Shown in pieces: positions 1-11,463 of a stretch of DNA of 64,000 bases. A program made the translations under genes and the position numbers. Each line of letters begins with the position of its first letter. Within the stretch, counting starts at the first letter, position 1. Origin of the DNA: Desarmillaria ectypa (Eukaryota > Basidiomycota > Agaricomycetes > Agaricales > Physalacriaceae); NCBI GenBank assembly GCA_030407005.1, contig JAUDYN010000009.1:1736001-1800000 (forward strand). The letters run 5' to 3'. The notes below the pieces were generated by a model that saw only the letters and a list, made by a program, of their open reading frames with translations, was not told where the DNA came from and did not search any database.

Positions 1-1616
1 AAAATCGAGGTAGGAGTGGAAATTTATAACCAGACGAGGTCATGGGATTCGGTGCCGGGCCAGGCTACGAGCCATCAGGGACGATATCTAGATCCGTTTC
101 CGATGGGGTCGAGGAGCGTACAAGATTATTTCACGAATACGAGTCTGACATGGCCAGTGCGTCTTCTTAGTATCCCACCCCCTTTTTTTTTCAGCTGACA
201 GACGAACCAGACGCGCGATATTGATATGTTTGTCTCGAATATGAACAATACGCGTAGGCAGGGACTGCAATGGACGTAAGCACTTGTTCATAGCTTTACT
301 ATGTCTGGCGGCGATTGTGACATGTATTTCGCAGCCTCGTCCACGATCTACCCTGGTATGAAGATCCCGGCTTCTCCTACGATGTCATACACGTCAACTC
401 GACCCGAATGCAAGTAACATGTGGACAACCTTCTGCTAATGTAGAAGCATTTCTCGTTCCAGCAGGGAGCAATGATACTTCTTCCGCCACAGCATTCGAT
501 CCTGGTTCGCTTAACGGGACTATGGACATGTGGATTAGCATCTCGATGAATTCGACGCCACCATATTCTGACAGTGCAGTTAACTTTTCCACGTACTGGG
601 ATATACACAATAATCATTGTGCGTACATCCATCTCGTCAGTTTCGGAGTTTCCTGATTACTTCGTTTTCTAGCGAAGGTTGTGCTCCATCCATGGACACT
701 CAAAGAATCCCTCAGCTTCCCCTCACACCACCAGATACTCTTCGCATGGGCCACGACAGACGAGAGGGCAATCCTGTGGGACTCCACCGGCCGAAATGGT
801 ACCACATACAATTTCACAGTTGGATATGTCCAAGTTTTCGGATGTTCCCTCACCCTCAATCACACCACTGTAGGTATTACCGAGACATTAAAGCTCTCAG
901 AAAGCGATACACCTCCGAATGTAGATGCGCATGAATATGCTGAATTTGTATGGGAGAAATCGTCGGAGGAGAGGCTAGCCAACACCTTCTTGACAGCGTT
1001 CAGCCCTATACCAGATCCGGGAGATGTGATGGAATGGCGCGATCTTGGACACACGGTAGCAGAGAAAGTTCTGGCGATGGGTTTGGTCAATACGACCACT
1101 TGGGAGGCAAGATTTATAAGAGTGACTGACTTGGAGGAATGGATCGAAGGTATATTTGCGAGTTGGATCTGGGGCATATGGCAAGACTGTGATTATCCAT
1201 ACTTGTTGACGTCTGACTCGCGCGACATATGCGGGAACTTCCACTCTTCATGGGGCGTTATAACACGGGCGGAGGACCCTGGCGATACACCACAGATGGT
1301 GAATGCCGGATTTACGCGTACGTTGGAGAAAGGAAGGCTACAAATATTCCGATGGCGGTCGGTTGTTACCTTTGTGTGCTCCGTGATACTGTGCACGCTC
1401 TCCTTCTCGCTGCTAGGGACCAAAACCGACTTGCCAAAGGGTATACCATTGAGAGAAGCTAGATTGGTCGAGGACGTGTATTTGATGGTGGATTCCGGAG
1501 TGCCGAGCATGGTTAAGAAGCATGGGATTAATGGTGTACCGTTGAAATATGGAGTCAATGAGGACGAGAGCCACTGGATGTTAGACGTTCTTAGCACGAG
1601 AGCGAAGGGGCCCTAA
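1..1616 (+). CDS. Membrane glycoprotein, unknown function (3' part)
   Basis: The 5' end lies outside the window. Four exons can be joined: 1-156, 202-275, 335-618 and 673-1616, with introns of 45, 59 and 54 bp, all GT-AG. The frame stays open for 485 residues to a TAA. The visible protein is rich in N-glycosylation sequons (for example YNQT, TNTS, VNST, LNGT, NGTTYN), which suits an ectodomain in the secretory pathway. Near the C-terminus there is a single hydrophobic segment (VVTFVCSVILCTLSFSLLG), followed by a cytoplasmic tail of about 70 residues. The layout fits a single-pass type I cell-surface or plasma-membrane protein. I do not recognise a named domain. Such large glycosylated transmembrane proteins of unknown function are common in Agaricomycetes. 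The exon structure is well supported; the function is unknown. Confidence 0.7.
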
Positions 1617-4490
1617 AGGATTATTCGTTGGGTATCTGGATGAATTAGCGATGCGTCTGCAAGAGGCGAAATTCAGTAAACAACGGCTACCGTTGTCAAG
1701 AGAAAAAAAAAACTTGACTCGCCCTGCGACCATGAGCTCAGACAACCGTCACGTGAACCATCAGATGGATATGTTCGAGAATATTGCATCGGTCCCAGAC
1801 AACGCAGTCCATCTCTTCTGTTGCTATATTGATTACGAACAAAACACGAATTTTAACCGTACAGTAGAACTGCCGTACAGTGACATGTTAGAAATGACGA
1901 CAATCATTGAGAGAAGCAGTAGTTACGTGTTACATCGCAAGCTAAGTGCGCACATGAGAATGGAATAATGATAATGATGGACGTAGCAAGAAGAGTAAAG
2001 CTCCAAACGAATAGAACACTCGGGTGATACGCGTTCACGTGTCCATTTTTCACTTGATTGCGCAGCGGTTGAACTGGATTCTTCGCTTTGATTGTCGTGC
2101 CAGCAACAATTTTGGTACAATCATACTATGTGGCAAGCCTACCGACACTTCCCCTACCTCCATGGTCCTAAAAGGCTGCCTTTTCGGGGAACATACTTCC
2201 ATTAATGGGTCGTTTACTGAGAGACATCGGCTGACAGCAAAGTGCATTTGAAGTGATGTTGATCATTATCAACTTCGGATTCTGAACCTGATCTGAACCT
2301 CCTTGCCGTATTCACTCTCACGAAGCAGCGAATTTTCTTTTCCACAAACGCTTTGCAATACATCAGGACAGGTTCGTTTCAATTATTTGACAGCATGACG
2401 AATCTCCGATCCATTGGCATAGACTGGACTGCTCGTGGAACACCATTTTTTTGCAGGGGTTAAAGAGAATTGTTCGATACGGCCCGAAATTTAACAAATC
2501 ATTTCTGAATACCGCGCTACCTGGACTTCTCTATAAAATGTTCTAAGGCTCCTCGGCCACCACGCAGTTTGGAAGTCGCCTAAATTGTCCTGAAGTAAAT
2601 TTCGGACTGACTTCGCTCCGAAGTCTGAGCATGTTTGGATTCTTTCGTCTCTTCGTTCTTTATCAAATGATTGGCATGGTGCTAGCGCCGCATAAATGTT
2701 GCATTCGACAATGAGCCTCGAGTTCAACGGAATGTCTCGCCCGTCCTCGACCTCGCCAATGAATCTGGGTGCCAACAGTAGAAGTCATGTGAAAGTACGG
2801 CTGCACGGGTGAGTGATCAGTTGACTGTCAGGGATGTCTGAATCATCTCTTCTTGATCAATGTACCTCTACATCGCCCTCAATGACATTGGAATGACAGG
2901 CGCTACCATTGGGCCCTTGTTCCAACTACTGATAAGAGGTTCACCCGTTCGCTAAAGGCGTACCAGATTCATAACCCTAATGGCGATTCATTCTGGGAGC
3001 TAGCGCACACTATCGAACCCAACCTGGCTAATACGGACAAGTTTAACTGCTGTATCCGTCTTCCCTCCATCGATCTTCCAATCTCTGACATACATGCTGA
3101 TATGCCCGCCCGGCGTACACCCTTGTAATTGCATGTAAAAACCACTTAGTAATAAGATAAAAAGTCTACCTGGGTATAGCAAGTGAGACGGAGTACGCAA
3201 GAACAACACTGTAAGAAAGAAGTTCCATCGAGAAGAATGGGGAACAATCTGTCCTATAGCTTGGGAAGAAGTTCAGATATTCTACCCGGGAGATCGAAAG
3301 TCCAGACTGGGTGATCCACATGGTGCCAAGGCTCGGCACCATGGCAGGCACGGCTATCCGATCTCAGAATGTTTGATATAGTACGATCGATCGACCTGGT
3401 AGCCGGGCTATAAGTTCATATCTGCCAGGAAGTGAGCTCATACTCACCTGGCTGGGTCAGCAAGCTATATTAGTAACTAGAAAGATTGGAAATGATAGAC
3501 AAAATACGACAGTATAAAACTGTCCATGTAACAATAGAGAAGCAGGTTTCTGGCACCCGGAACGCTACCAAGTGAATAGTATGGGTTTTATTGGCTAAGA
3601 GCTTCGAGTCTCAGACTCACCTGGAATATAATTAATTGATCTGGTCACTGTGTGTGCAAGAACAGTTCAGAAAGTTACAGACAGAAAGCCCGAGATACAG
3701 ACCAGAATCTGTGTTTAGTACAAGTAAACTGCAACCAGGCAGTTAGTGCACATTCAGGAACTGCACCAGGCAGCCCGTCAGTGACAGATTGTATTCAGTA
3801 GCACAGAATGTATAAACTTGTGTCGCTTCAAGCATATTCAATCAAATAAACTTCTATTCAATTGCAACCCAGATACTAGTATCTACAGTACGAACATTGA
3901 CCAGGTGTAACTTACCCCCTTCGAACCGCAATTGTTGAGTGTGTTAGTGTGTGTAGTTATTATAGCATTTCGCACTTCTAGCATAGTCACTATCTTTCAA
4001 TGTGTTCATGAAAGAACAAAATCCAGAGCAGGCGAGACGCCACTGTGATCGACACATCTTCAATGCGGTTGGACGTACGCGCAATGGTGCATTCGGATAC
4101 TATCTGAGCTCGTGGAGACATGGTTCTTAAATATACTGTTGGATACGGACGAACTACAGTGTCGATTCTACCAGAGAGTGCTTGCCTTAGGAATGCTAGG
4201 AGAGAATCCTGACTGGCCTGGGGAAATCGTCGACGGCACACGAGTAATTGATTACGATTATACCATGAAATGAACGATTGGTTTTTCCTGTTACTAGATA
4301 TGCGTTGTATTTCTCAGGAGTTGATTCTTGCCTCTCTTTAGACTCGATGCAGTGAAAACGTCAAGTACAAAATAAATCCGCGAAAAGACTCAGTCGGAAG
4401 CGATTCATGACTACGGCTACCAGAGGACAAGAGAGTAGCACGTCAGATAATAGAATATGTTCACAATCCATTACTATTTCAATAATCGCT
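1617..4490. other. Gene-poor stretch, possible old retroelement remains
   Basis: No convincing gene is seen. Small open frames at 1651-1968 (+) and 2491-2775 (-) lack recognisable motifs and good splice neighbours. Between about 3400 and 3900 there are several short recurring CCAGG-containing words (ACCTGGTAGCC, TCACCTGG twice, ACCAGGCAG twice) and an A/T-rich end. This looks like the edge of an old LTR or non-coding repeat, but I could not find matching termini or a target-site duplication, so no element is called. Confidence 0.3.
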
Positions 4491-6379
4491 TCAGCTATAC
4501 AACTCTGTGCTCAAGCCAGGACCGTGTTGATGAAATGGATATATGTCTAGCAACACGTGCGCCTTTGTTCCTTGTGGAATTATTGAAAGAACCAAATCCT
4601 TATCGGCTTCCTTCGCAAGCCCAAAAGCAGTATTCCACTTCTCAGCAGGTAAGTTTTCAGTTCTGAGGAACTCTTCATCCGTGAGGACATACAACTGCCT
4701 TGGAACTGGCGTGTAATCCGTGATATTGAGCAAGAAAATTGGACCATCCGCGTCCCTCAGCTTTTCTGACTTCAGCTTTTGGATGAATCGAGCGTTATCC
4801 TGGATGTCTTTTTCAATAATGGCATAGGCGAAATATCGTTCGTGCTTCGACATGAGCATGGATAGGCCATCTGTGAACCATTGTTATTAACGTCGACAGA
4901 AAGTTGTGAGTCATAGAAAGAGAGAACTGACCTCGAAGACCATATTGTATCGTTCGGCAGACATCGTTATGCCCATCACGCCAGTCCAGTTTCCGACACT
5001 CTTTCGAGCAATAGTATTCGAAACAGCAGCCCTCGCCACGTCTGAGTGCCCGCTTGGGACCTTCATCCGGGTGCGGGCACTGGATAAATTCGTATGATGG
5101 TGAGCGACGAGATGTTGAAAATCGCGATAAGAAAGCTTACAGCCGAGTATGAGCACTGTGTCAGCTCACGACTAGAAGTCATGTAGTCCTTGAGTGTCTC
5201 CCAACGCATCTCTGTGGTCTCCTTCAGTATTATCCAAGCATTACCAATCGGTCCCGCCTCAGAAATACCAGGTTCCAAATCGGACATGTATATAACCTTT
5301 CAGAGTTTGGCAAGTACATTGCGGTAGAGTGTGTAAGATGTTACCAAATGTAGCAATGAAACAAGAGCCGCCTCCTTGTAATCGGCGTTCAACCTTGACT
5401 AGGCCTCTAAGAGCATCGGTATCACATCGGCGTCCAGCCCTTCAATTATCCTGCCAGCACCCTCCTTAAACGTTCGCTGCAAGTAGACTAATGAGACTTT
5501 CAATTTGGCGTAAATGGCTGGTTCGTCGGAAGAACCATCCTCCTCTTTCTTAGCTGCGATGCCGGCAATCCGTCGACAGATCCATGACACAGAGTGGCAT
5601 GAGATGAAAGTTCGGGTGAACGGACGAGAACACATCGTGCTGATGACTAGGAACATGATAACCCCGTCATAGTCCGCGTCTGGGTCCCGCTCATTGGCAA
5701 CAACACGAGCGCAGATTTCTTCGATAACATTGTTCGGAACCCGGTTAAGAGCATTTGAAACCTCGTCATCGGGGGTGCGCCTCTGTAGGATGTGCTTCAT
5801 GGACATCCTGACAATGTCTTCGATTAAACCCTGTCCCGCTCGAATGCCGTATATCCACAGCGTAGCCATCGAAAAAACGAAACCTTTGGTATTTCGCATT
5901 TTTTCGCAGTAACTAGGGTCAGCGGATAGGGTACTACGGAGCTCCACGACCCGAACCGCAGTTGCGGACACTGACAACGTAGAATTGGGGAGATTGGCGT
6001 CGATGAAATAGTGCTGGAGAAACTTGACAGCCCAAAGGTATATCTTAGAACAAGTGATCAGTAGCCCCGCCGATTTGGAATGTTCGAGAGACTGAGGTTA
6101 TTGAAGAGCGGCATTGATCCCATGAAAATAACATGTCGCTCTGTCCAACAATATAACGAACTGCTCAGGAGATGAAATGTCCGTCGTCCCTGGTAGCCGC
6201 AAGTAATTTAGGAGCACGCGAATGACCTGAATGAGGTGAGGGAACACAGTGGTATCATCACGGGCAAATTCTCCCGGTTGAACGAGGGCATCGCCTGAGC
6301 CACTGAGAGCCGACTCCTATCCAATCGCGTTAAGCAAAAGATAGTCGTCTAGGTGACCACTTGCCTTCAGTGCATCCAT
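4491..6379 (-). pseudogene. MYND zinc-finger protein, pseudogene with four stops
   Basis: The reading frame starts at the ATG at 6379 (the true start may lie further upstream) and continues with introns 5080-5140 and 4871-4931. The MYND finger is read across the first intron: ELTQCSYSACPH, then a segment ending YYCSKECRKLDWRDGHNDVC, so the zinc ligands C-x4-C, C-x3-C and the terminal H-x3-C are intact. The last exon gives a regular tail ending STELYS. In the same frame there are four stops: TAG 6317-6319, TAA 6098-6100, TAG 5399-5401 and TGA 5300-5302. Good family-like protein lies on both sides of each. Large MYND families are typical of Agaricomycetes; the role is usually unknown, often presumed protein-protein interaction or nuclear. 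I infer a recently dead copy. Four assembly errors in one frame seem unlikely but cannot be excluded. Confidence 0.75.
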
Positions 6380-7272
6380 TCTAGAGTGAGAAGCTAATCT
6401 TCAGTCAGATAACAGATGGAACAATGCGGCTGAAGAGCGTGCTGCTGCATTCTTATCTACAAGAGTGTCGAACGAAGCAAGCTCAGAACAAGGGAAATGC
6501 CGAATTTAGCTGATCATATACAACGGTATTGGATTTAACGATAGCACACTATGCTGAGCACTGCCAGTGTAGCAAGTAGATGTCCTCTGATTGAAAAAGT
6601 TGATCCTGTGGCTCTTATAAGAGAATCACGAACCTTCTTCAGCCAACTAGCGGCGCTCGGCACGAACAATCCCAATAAGTAGATAGCAATGGAATCCAGG
6701 AATCAGCGCCACATCTCTGACACACTTCCGGCAGGAATATTTAAGCCGCGAAATTGCTTCAAGGGCATGACATGACATGGAACCACTGGTCCCATGTCCG
6801 AAGTCTCGCAGTGGTCATTGACGCCGCATATCAATTTAAATCCTAAGTACAGCAGTCCCGTCGATACAGGGAAACATGTTCTGCCGCAACCCTGTTGGAA
6901 AACCGCTGAACGATAGAAAGACGAAAGGAATTTCAAGTTCAACGAAAAGATCAACAAGTCGGGCTTCGTGTCTAGGGGATCGGGCCGGACAACCGCACCT
7001 CTCCTCCCGCCCACGATAATTTCGTTCTCGGTAATGCTTTGAAAGTACTATAAAAAGTGAATCAAGATCTCTCGTCAGTAGCTTCGAACCGTGCCCGAAG
7101 ATATGCGGCTTCTAGACCGCTGATCTCCTCCCCTTGATGATACGAGAAAGAAGAAATATCGCAGTGGCGTTAAATGATTCGGCTCCTACAAACAGCACTT
7201 GGAGCCAACATATAACTCTTCGAGAAGGCGCAGCTCCAGCACCCATATCCAGAGACTCGTACTATTGCAACA
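6380..7272. other. No identifiable gene
   Basis: An open frame at 6703-7014 on the minus strand (103 codons) shows no family signature and no splice partners. Otherwise only upstream residues of the MYND pseudogene and A/T-rich sequence are seen. Confidence 0.3.
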
Positions 7273-7737
7273 ATGAACACATTCAACCCAGACCGAGCGG
7301 TGAGTCATTCCTCAGATCATCATTGTGCTCGGTTTGACCGTCGACAGAAACTATCTGAAGAGGTGGAGACCATAGTCTATGCGCACCCGGGACAATATGT
7401 TAGGGAAGTTATTGTTTCCGGAGTGAGCATGGGGGCGAATCGACACAAAAAGCTTCTCCGAGCTTGGGTTGTACTAAGCAAAGCTGGCGAGAAAGCGGGG
7501 GATCCGGCCGTCGTCGACGCCCTCAAACGGTGGACTGAGAGAAATCTAGTTAAGTCCAAATGGCTACATGGAGGTATCGAAATTGTTGGAGAGGTAAGAG
7601 TTACGATGTATCATGGACGAGGATAATCATTATCATGAGTTTAGTTGCCAAAATCGTCCACTGGAGAAACATTAAGGCGGGTTTTGGTAGACGACTACGA
7701 ACGACGGGTTGGTGTGATGGTGAAGGGAAAACTCTGA
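7273..7737 (+). pseudogene. AMP-dependent ligase (acyl-CoA synthetase-like), C-terminal fragment
   Basis: Three exons (7273-7299, 7348-7593, 7645-7737; introns 48 and 51 bp) join in frame to a TGA. The protein resembles only the small C-terminal domain of ANL adenylating enzymes such as 4-coumarate-CoA ligase-like synthetases. It reads LSEEVETIVYAHP, then VIVSGVSM, RAWVVLSKAG, then KWLHGGIEIVGE joined to LPKSSTGETLRRVL. The last piece corresponds to the A10 motif PKSxxGKxLRR, which normally holds the catalytic lysine; here the position is Glu. No adenylation core (TSGTTGxPK, YGxTE) is visible upstream. The fragment is therefore truncated at its 5' side and its key lysine is replaced. The family assignment rests on the KWLxGGIE...PKSxxGxxLRR pattern. 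The loss of function is inferred. Confidence 0.6.
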
Positions 7738-8833
7738 GAAATATGTTAGGTGAGGTTTCGAATAGAAGCAATTCTGTAGCTAACAACGGACAGCTGATAA
7801 TCTGTTTTTGACAATCTATGTACATTCTCATCCGAATCACGAACATATTCGTCTATTTGATTCTCTCGCGTAGTTGATGTTCAACAATGCACATGTTCAT
7901 CTATATTCTAGTTGCCGTTTCAAGTTCACTTTCTCGCTCTCAAACTGGCAGTCTTTTTCACCGAGTTAGTGACCATGTCTCAACGTCATACGATTGACAC
8001 ACCGTGGGTCGGAACCGCGACAAATAGTATCTAGTGACGAGGCCTTTTACGACATACTCTTGGAGGATGTGCGACTCCCTAGATTCTTCCTCAATGCGCT
8101 AGAGGACAATGGTTGTGTCAGCTGCAGTAGGCCCGTCCCCTTTCTCTTCACTGAGCACACTCTCGAGGAGGAATACCAACTGGCGGACAAATCGGCTAAT
8201 AGCCCAAGCGACGTCATGAGCCCTCAGATGCATTCTCAGAAAGGTGCTCACCTCATTGCCGCCCTTGCTCTTCTGTAGTGTCGTATCGGCTTTGCTGGTA
8301 CTTGGATATCCAAAATCTTCTTACCCTTTCCAAATACAAATACGAATGCAGTTCAGGTCCAAGGAAGTCCTTCAATAACATGCCCAAGAGAAAGACGTCG
8401 TGGACGGTAGAATCGCTCTGGTGGGAGATCCCCCGGAAGCCCAGTCACCGTACAGTCGGACAAGTTGGCATCTTCATCAAAAACGGTAAACCACTCAAAG
8501 TCGGATAGGGAAATGCGATCTGAGAGGGTACACAGGTCCTACTGGTGGGCCGCAGGTGTGCTCTGGATTGGTAAAGCCACTGGCAAACTTACACAGAATA
8601 CTTGGCAATGCAATGTCCTAGTATACAATCATCAGACTTGGCGAAGCAAGCGGAAAAGCTGCGCTCACACGGTGGGCCACGCACAGTCGGTGAAGTAATA
8701 ATGTCGGACATTTTGCAAGTGCCTCATTTTGGAATGTAATATATTACAATGTCGACTCTCCCGTAGTAACGTGAGTAGTCCGGACTTTTAATGCCTGCTC
8801 TCTCTCAATTAGTAGTCCCAGATTCATATAAAA
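7738..8833. other. No identifiable gene
   Basis: Open frames at 7994-8278 and 8278-8508 (+) are short and overlap at the stop/start. The first has a plausible acidic, Cys-containing composition but no motif I recognise. They could be decayed exons of an unknown gene lying between the ligase fragment and the P450 pseudogene. Confidence 0.25.
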
Positions 8834-10168
8834 ACATTTCGATCTTAGCCATAACCTATGGAATTGACATCAAGCATGAGGGCGACCCTTATATCCGTAA
8901 CGCGGGGACTGCTTTGCAGGCGGCTGCAGCATGTATGAACGCTGGATCGTTCCTCGTCGACGTGTAACGTGTTCCCGATTTTACGTTTCATACCCGGTTA
9001 GTTTCCTGGGACGAGCTTGGAGCACAAAGCCAGATAATAGTGCAAGGCCATACCTGTTATGCCTATGGCTTTTGTTAGGCAATCAATAGTCGGGGGTTTT
9101 CTCTCCAAACTAGGTTTCTGCATCCTCACTGTTGTGATTTGCTCTAGGAAGATGGCACAGCGGAACCTTCTATTGCATACAAATATATCAGATGGAAGCT
9201 GACGGAAATCGAACGCGGGAGAACGAAGGCATTTTACGCGATGCGATGTCTACGTTTTATGCGGGTATGGCTTTGGTTTTTTCCACATTTCTCAGTTGAT
9301 CACTAAACTGATGGACTGGCAGGTGGTGCAGATGCGGTGCTTAACAATAATGTTCGGTGTATAAGTAAATGCCGGCCTCCTTTTCAGACAGGTGTCCGCC
9401 TTGTGCTCCTTTGTGCTGGCGATGGTGCTGTACCCTAATGTACAGAAGAAGGACCAAGCTGCCATATATAAAGTCTTTGGCTCAGGACGACTACCGAACT
9501 TCTATGACTGTACTTGTATCCCGTATCCGCAGGGTATCTTCAACGAAGTCCTACGATGGGCGCCCGTCTTACCTTTAGTTTAGTAGTTGGTGCTGGCATA
9601 TCTCGCATGTCATAATCCCAAACCTGTGGCGCAGGTGTTCCACGTCGTTGCACCGAAGATAACAGATACAATGGATATCACATCCCGAGGTGCAACTGTG
9701 GTGGGCAACATATGGTGAGTAAGGAATCCCCCAGTTTTTCATCTCTTGGTTGATGCGGCACCGTGATAGGGCTCTTCTCCATGACGAAGTTACCTATGGT
9801 CCGAATACAGAAACATTCAACTCAGAAAGGTTCATGAAAGACGGAGTTTTAAACCTAGATGTTCCATTCCTCATGGAAACCTTTTGGCTTTGGTCGGCGC
9901 CTCTGTGCTGAGAAAGGCTTGGCGATTGACTCAACAAAAATAACGATGGCTTTGTTGTTACCGGTATATGAATCCGGTAAGGTTGTTGATGCGGAGGGGA
10001 ATGTCATCGAGGTTTCGGGGAAGTATCTGTCCGGCGGACTGATGTGAGCCGCTTGAGTAATAAGCTTTTGTATTTTTTCAGTCATTTCAACAGTCACATA
10101 GCACCGTTCAAGTGCTCGATACGGCCAAGATCTGAGGCCTCTATCTTGCTGATCAGGGCGGATACTTA
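8834..10168 (+). pseudogene. Cytochrome P450 pseudogene (paralogue of the 22-24 kb P450)
   Basis: Pieces of a P450 are readable in changing frames. Near 8840 comes ITYGIDIKHEGDPYIRNAG followed by MNAGSFLVDV and a stop; this matches VAYGIDVRDNDDYY...NAGSFLVDS in the intact gene at 22008-24130. At 9392-9583 comes VSALCSFVLAMVLYPNVQKK and a K-helix NEVLRW. Near 9640 there is RYNGYHIPR followed by a frameshift. At 9859-10047 comes the haem-binding region FGFGRRLCAEKG, in which the conserved Gly after Cys-x is Glu. The last exon, near 10100, reads HIAPFKCSIRPRSEASILL. The first third of the gene (membrane anchor, WxxxR) is absent. Stops, frameshifts and the missing 5' end mean it cannot make an enzyme. 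It lies in the opposite orientation to its paralogue. Confidence 0.8.
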
Positions 10169-10525
10169 AGATTCGTTTGTTAACTTTTAATATTGACTTT
10201 TGGTCGCGTAGTTTTAGAACACTGGTAGCCTTTTACTTCATGAACTCTCGCTCCCATCCTTTGTTTTTGATGCACGTTACAAGCTGCTTCCACGGAGACG
10301 CTTGACCTCCCGTTCTATGTACTGGAAAGATCTCCCTTCTTTGAATATGGCACCTTGTTCTTTTTATCCATTTTTCTAATGAAATGAAGGAGTTCAGGGT
10401 AACCCTCGTTTCTTGCTCCGTCATGCAGTGGCACAGGTCTTTTGTTAAAAGAGAAAGGCTCCATGAAGGTTCCAATCTCAACTTCTAACTATCACTAGCG
10501 TCCAACATTACCTTCCAAGCACTTT

Positions 10526-10924
10526 ATGGAACAGCCGGTGTGTGCACACGTCCTCTCCTTCGCGTCGGCATGCGCTCATAAATGCCATTTACAGGAAACA
10601 ATGCCACTGCAACCAAAGGAGAATAAACCGGACACGATTGAAAGCTCAAAGGCAACGAAACAAGCTCTGCCTGAGCCCTCCGACTCCGACTGCGAACAAG
10701 CTTCCTTGAAGCAAACTCCACGAGCGCTAGCTGAAGCTGAATATGACTTACGGGAGAACATTGTTGTTCTGTCCGACGACGGTGTCTTGTGCAACTGGTC
10801 CAGAGGCCTCAGTCCCGCCAAGGTGGGCACGCCACTTCCGCCAGAAATTGCTGCACGAGTGGTCAACCTGCTCCGCTCTCAGCCTGAGGAAGATGGCGCA
10901 TTGGCGGATGATGAGGGCGATTGA
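10526..10924 (+). CDS. Hypothetical acidic protein (weak)
   Basis: A single open frame of 132 codons encodes a hydrophilic protein. It has a Ser/Glu-rich middle (residues about 30-60), a segment SDDGVLCNWSRGLSP and an acidic end (EEDGALADDEGD). No family is recognised and no intron is needed. Antisense frames overlap it. It stands alone between the P450 pseudogene and the P450 at 11.5 kb. It may be a real small gene or chance. Confidence 0.25.
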   Translation: MEQPVCAHVLSFASACAHKCHLQETMPLQPKENKPDTIESSKATKQALPEPSDSDCEQASLKQTPRALAEAEYDLRENIVVLSDDGVLCNWSRGLSPAKVGTPLPPEIAARVVNLLRSQPEEDGALADDEGD

Positions 10925-11463
10925 TGCGGCCGGCTGGAGAAAAAGACTTTGGCTCGCTTTGCAGTTTTGGGACAGCCTTGTATTTTATTGATGTATGCAT
11001 GACGAATGTCTATGTGAAAGATCGCAGTGATTAGAAACGAAGAGTAGTGGCAAGTGATATCAAGGCCCGGAGAAGTGAGCAGGCAATGCATGTGGAGGGG
11101 TTTTCTAAAGCCGTGTGGCACTTGGTTTAAGTAACAGTCGTCGTGTGTCTAAACAAGCTTACATGTCGTGTACTTGTCAACCCCGAAGATAAGCCTTGGA
11201 GGTGCGCTATATGGTACTTTCTGTCAACAAAGTTTGGTGTCTTATGTATAGTTGCAGAGTTCTTAGCTTACAAGGATACCTTTCCTTTATATGAACAATG
11301 TAGCGTTTGAAACAGATAGGGTGAGCACTGTATCGTAGATATTGTCGAGGATTGAGAATCTCGGCATACCGGACCGGTACAAACGGATAATTAGTTGCAC
11401 AGCCGTGCTCCCAATCTTTGTAAAGATAAAAATACAGTTGCGCCTTTACAGATGACCCTCTAA

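Noticed and set aside
2491..2775. A possible F-box or other protein fragment on the minus strand
   Set aside because: No F-box or other motif can be recognised in its 94 residues and no partner exon is visible.
3400..3900. A third LTR or retroelement end
   Set aside because: Repeated CCAGG words and an A/T-rich end are suggestive, but no matching TG...CA termini or flanking duplication could be found.
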